A stretch of DNA of 36,939 bases from contig NZ_JADOES010000052.1 in assembly GCF_018739885.1 (NCBI RefSeq), forward strand, positions 1-36,939. Reading direction: 5' to 3'. Source of the DNA: Leptothoe spongobia TAU-MAC 1115 (lineage in GTDB: Bacteria > Cyanobacteriota > Cyanobacteriia > Phormidesmidales > Phormidesmidaceae). Shown here in pieces: positions 34,567 to 36,939 of the stretch (position 1 is its first letter; every line of letters begins with the position of its first letter). The position numbers were made by a program, and so were the translations under genes. The notes below the pieces were generated by a model, which saw only the letters and a list, made by a program, of their open reading frames with translations, had not been told where the DNA came from and did not search any database.

Positions 34567-35430
34567 CTAGACCATCATTAGGTCCATTTCATTTTGCTGA
34601 GGAGCCGCCGCTTCAGGTGGGTTGAGGTAGAAGTCAGAAAGCAAGGAGAATAGCTCACGGTCAGCGGCATCCTTGGGCACAACACCCTCAGGCTGGGCAA
34701 TCAGCTGATCGGCGATATTCAGATAGTACTGACACACGGGCTCCAAAGCGGGATCGGTTTCAGCCATTTCAAACATGGTCTTGCCTTTTACCCGAGAAAC
34801 ACGAATGTCTTCGATCAAGGGCAAAATTTCTAGCACTGGCATGGGTACTGCTTCGATGTACTTGTCGATCAGGTCTCGCTTGGAGGTGCGGTTACCGATC
34901 AACCCGGCTAGTTTTAGGGGATGGGTACGGGCCTTTTCGCGCACTGACGCTGCAATCCGGTTCGCAGCAAACAAGGCATCAAAGCCATTGTCAGTGACGA
35001 TCATGCAATAGTCAGAATAGTTCAGTGGAGCGGCAAAACCACCGCAAACCACGTCGCCTAGGACGTCAAATAGAATGACATCGTACTCGTCAAAGGCGTT
35101 TAACTCTTTGAGCAGCTTTACGGTCTCACCGACCACATAGCCACCGCAGCCAGCTCCAGCAGGGGGACCACCAGCTTCTACACAGCTAACACCGCCATAT
35201 CCCTGGTAGATAACATCTTCTGGCCAGATGTCCTCATAGTGATAATCCCGTTCCTGTAGCGTGTCGATAATGGTGGGAATCAAAAAACCCGTCAGGGTAA
35301 AGGTGCTGTCATGTTTGGGATCGCAGCCGATTTGCAGCACTTTTTTGCCACGTTTGGCGAGGGCGACAGAGATATTGCAACTGGTGGTGGATTTGCCAAT
35401 GCCGCCTTTTCCGTAGACCGAGAGTTTCAC
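34567..35430 (-). CDS. chlL: Light-independent protochlorophyllide reductase iron-sulfur ATP-binding protein
   Basis: NifH-like homodimer that uses ATP to pass electrons from ferredoxin to the ChlN-ChlB complex. The P-loop GKGGIGKST is at residues 7-15, the bridging [4Fe-4S] cysteines are Cys95 (AGAGCGGYV) and Cys129 (GDVVCGGFAAPL), and the switch II region DVLGDV precedes Cys129. Length 287 matches the family. The start is GTG 35430 with AGGAGA nine to ten bases upstream. First gene of the chlL - DUF5331-like - chlN cluster. The cluster is oxygen-sensitive in principle, so redox control is likely, and the long upstream region may hold it. Confidence 0.97.
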   Translation of the reverse strand: MKLSVYGKGGIGKSTTSCNISVALAKRGKKVLQIGCDPKHDSTFTLTGFLIPTIIDTLQERDYHYEDIWPEDVIYQGYGGVSCVEAGGPPAGAGCGGYVVGETVKLLKELNAFDEYDVILFDVLGDVVCGGFAAPLNYSDYCMIVTDNGFDALFAANRIAASVREKARTHPLKLAGLIGNRTSKRDLIDKYIEAVPMPVLEILPLIEDIRVSRVKGKTMFEMAETDPALEPVCQYYLNIADQLIAQPEGVVPKDAADRELFSLLSDFYLNPPEAAAPQQNEMDLMMV

Positions 35431-36031
35431 GCTCGTTGTCTCCTTTTGGTGGGTGGTCTGAAGCGACCATGTCTGTGGGTCATTGTGGGGAATAAGTGGG
35501 TTATTGAATAGGGGGCAGAAAAAAACTTAATTGAATAAAACCCAGCTTAATGGGCCAATAGTTTTATTTAGTAAAGCTAATTACCTATAAAGACTTAAAA
35601 TTCAAAATTTGAATCCAAAAATAGAATTTACAATCCAAATTTATAAAGATAAGAACAAAAGGCAAAAAATAGTTTTTGGCTGAATCCTTTGAAAATAAAG
35701 GCCTATGGCTTCTACTTAAATACTTAATTATGTTGCCAGCCATCCTTGGGTATGTGGTTTGAACCAAGCTATAGAGCTTGGGTATCCAAGGGGCTCAACT
35801 CAGGTAAACCGTATCCATCTCTTGGGATCCCTCAAAGGTAAGGAATTTAGTCAGTCAACCGAATCATTCCTGCTGCCAGTCAGGTTGGATTATCTCTATA
35901 AAGAGATGGCCTTTCTGGATTAGGACGGTTGATACATGAAGTACTGAGTCAAAATCTTCGTGCTGAATTTGAAAGTTTGGGCTCAGATTATTGTTAAGAA
36001 TGTTTTATTCCTAGGTAAATAAAACGAAGTG
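35431..36031. promoter_or_regulatory. 600-base region upstream of chlL with switch-like hairpins
   Basis: No supportable gene. Bases 35520-35700 are strongly AT-rich. At 35764-35790 three pairing blocks follow one another: CCAAGCT (35764-35770), AGCTTGG (35775-35781) and CCAAG (35786-35790). The middle block can pair with either neighbour but not both, a layout seen in attenuators. A 60-codon minus frame at 35585-35767 overlaps this region and has no recognisable product. Promoter and leader of chlL are expected here. Confidence 0.5.
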
Positions 36032-36784
36032 CTAAGAGTTTGTTTCGTCTTTTGAACTTTTGTCTGCGATTTTTGGGGGTTGCCAGGTGAAATCGTTACT
36101 GGCTGTTTCAAAATTGCTAGGGGTAAAGAGGGGGCTGCTGACGGATAGGTCGTTGTCCCATTGGGGTTGGGTGACCTCTGTCAGGGGCTGATACTTAGTT
36201 GTGAATTTTGCGATCGCCTGATTTAGCTGCTCGGCAATTTCTTGGGCGGATTTAGTCGCTGTAGGGGATGGCGTTTGGAGCTGTAGTTTGAAGAAAAGTG
36301 CCCTTGCTAAGTCTTCTAGCCCCTCTTGAGTAGCGAGTTCAGGGGCAATGGTGATCCTGCTGTTTTCCAGAGCGGTACGAATCATGTCAGGGCTGAGGCG
36401 TTGGGCTGTATTTTCCAGGGTCTGGGCAGCCAACGTCATCAGGGTGGCTTCTAGCCCTCCAGTCCGCATTATTTTTTGATACCGGACTAGACGGGCTAAT
36501 AGGTTTGCTATTCGCTTAGGGATCTGCTCACCTAGAGCCGGAATGGGTTGAGATAACTGCGTGCCGAAGGTTTGAAGTGCAATATAAAGCAGACGTTTGC
36601 TTTCAGGAAAGCTGAGGCTTGGGCCTGATTGGTCTTTGTCTAGCAGGGCAACGGCAGCTTTTGCCATCTCGACAAACTCTGTTGCTGAAAGTTTCGATGA
36701 CACCCGTTGTAGATAGGTACGAATCAGCAGGAGCAGGGTCTCTTCAGCTTGTGTTAGACGTTCTTGATCAGATGGGACAGGCAC
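36032..36784 (-). CDS. Helical protein of unknown function
   Basis: Protein of 250 residues, unrecognised. The first 170 residues are helical and Leu/Ala-rich (EETLLLLIRTYLQRVSSKLS, then IPKRIANLLARLVRYQKIMR), with no signal or membrane segment. The last 60 or so residues are polar, rich in Ser, Thr, Pro and Asp, and probably unordered. Start is GTG 36784; a TAG lies in frame shortly upstream, so no earlier ATG is available. It faces the same way as chlL but is 600 bases upstream of it, so linkage is doubtful. The remaining 155 bases of the window after it show nothing I recognise. Confidence 0.7.
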   Translation of the reverse strand: MPVPSDQERLTQAEETLLLLIRTYLQRVSSKLSATEFVEMAKAAVALLDKDQSGPSLSFPESKRLLYIALQTFGTQLSQPIPALGEQIPKRIANLLARLVRYQKIMRTGGLEATLMTLAAQTLENTAQRLSPDMIRTALENSRITIAPELATQEGLEDLARALFFKLQLQTPSPTATKSAQEIAEQLNQAIAKFTTKYQPLTEVTQPQWDNDLSVSSPLFTPSNFETASNDFTWQPPKIADKSSKDETNS

Positions 36785-36939
36785 TGTTGCTATGGCACCG
36801 ATATGAAACTATTTCGATATTAAACGACCTGGCATATTGATCATGAATACGGCGAATAGCTTGTAAGTGTCTATTTCCATGAAAAACAGGCTCTCTCTTG
36901 AGAAGCCAGCAGGTTATGGAGGGTCTTGAGAGATTAGGC

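Noticed and set aside
35585..35767. 60-codon minus frame upstream of chlL
   Set aside because: Composition reflects AT-rich intergenic DNA and no start signal is visible.
1..36939. CRISPR arrays, tRNA and rRNA genes, complete insertion sequences
   Set aside because: No regularly spaced repeats, cloverleaf-like segments, rRNA motifs or transposase frames were seen on either strand by eye; a covariance-model scan would settle this.

Overview
The window is chromosomal DNA from an oxygenic cyanobacterium. It carries chlL and chlN (light-independent protochlorophyllide reductase) with a small chlL-chlN spacer gene, the fbp-tal-zwf-opcA sugar-phosphate cluster, a TIC236-like tamB, an HhoA/HhoB-type Deg protease, a carotenoid oxygenase and a secreted haemagglutinin-CHAT protein. 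By eye I count about twelve copies of the HIP1 octamer GCGATCGC, against less than one expected by chance in 37 kb, which also points to cyanobacteria. Base composition and gene style suggest a Leptolyngbya- or Acaryochloris-like lineage, but I cannot fix the genus.

Layout. 1-5.7 kb: an MscS channel with a C-terminal DEP-like domain, a 107-bp MITE-like repeat, an orphan copy of the channel's tail, a membrane-anchored Ser/Thr kinase, an HNH-like zinc protein, an unrecognised protein and a second repeat family. 5.8-9.8 kb: a small membrane protein (minus), a ferritin-like di-iron protein followed by a carotenoid oxygenase (plus), and a lipoprotein (minus). 10.1-16.2 kb: a fragment of a DUF4351 protein, then tamB and a closely coupled unknown gene (minus). 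16.3-19.1 kb: an accessory patch where both repeat families recur in inverted orientation around a truncated NACHT-type NTPase N-terminus, followed by an Rpn-type PD-(D/E)XK nuclease and a small unknown gene. 19.3-26.3 kb: the Deg protease and then, in transcription order on the minus strand, fbp, tal, zwf, opcA. 26.8-32.4 kb: the haemagglutinin-CHAT protein (plus). 32.5-35.4 kb: chlL, a DUF5331-like gene, chlN (minus). 36.0-36.8 kb: an unknown gene (minus).

How the genes work together. Glucose-6-phosphate dehydrogenase (zwf) and its redox-sensitive activator OpcA open the oxidative pentose phosphate pathway, transaldolase recycles its carbon, and fructose-1,6-bisphosphatase supplies hexose phosphate, so the cluster controls NADPH supply in the dark. 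chlL/chlN make chlorophyllide in the dark from the same reductant pool. TamB and the Deg protease serve envelope biogenesis and quality control.

The least explained parts are the FHA-CHAT fusion, the MscS-DEP fusion with its orphan tail copy, the two inverted repeat pairs, and several regulatory-looking structures: a perfect 10+2+10 dyad before tal, a four-run G-quadruplex motif before zwf, and mutually exclusive hairpins upstream of chlL. I see no rRNA or tRNA gene, CRISPR array or transposase gene.
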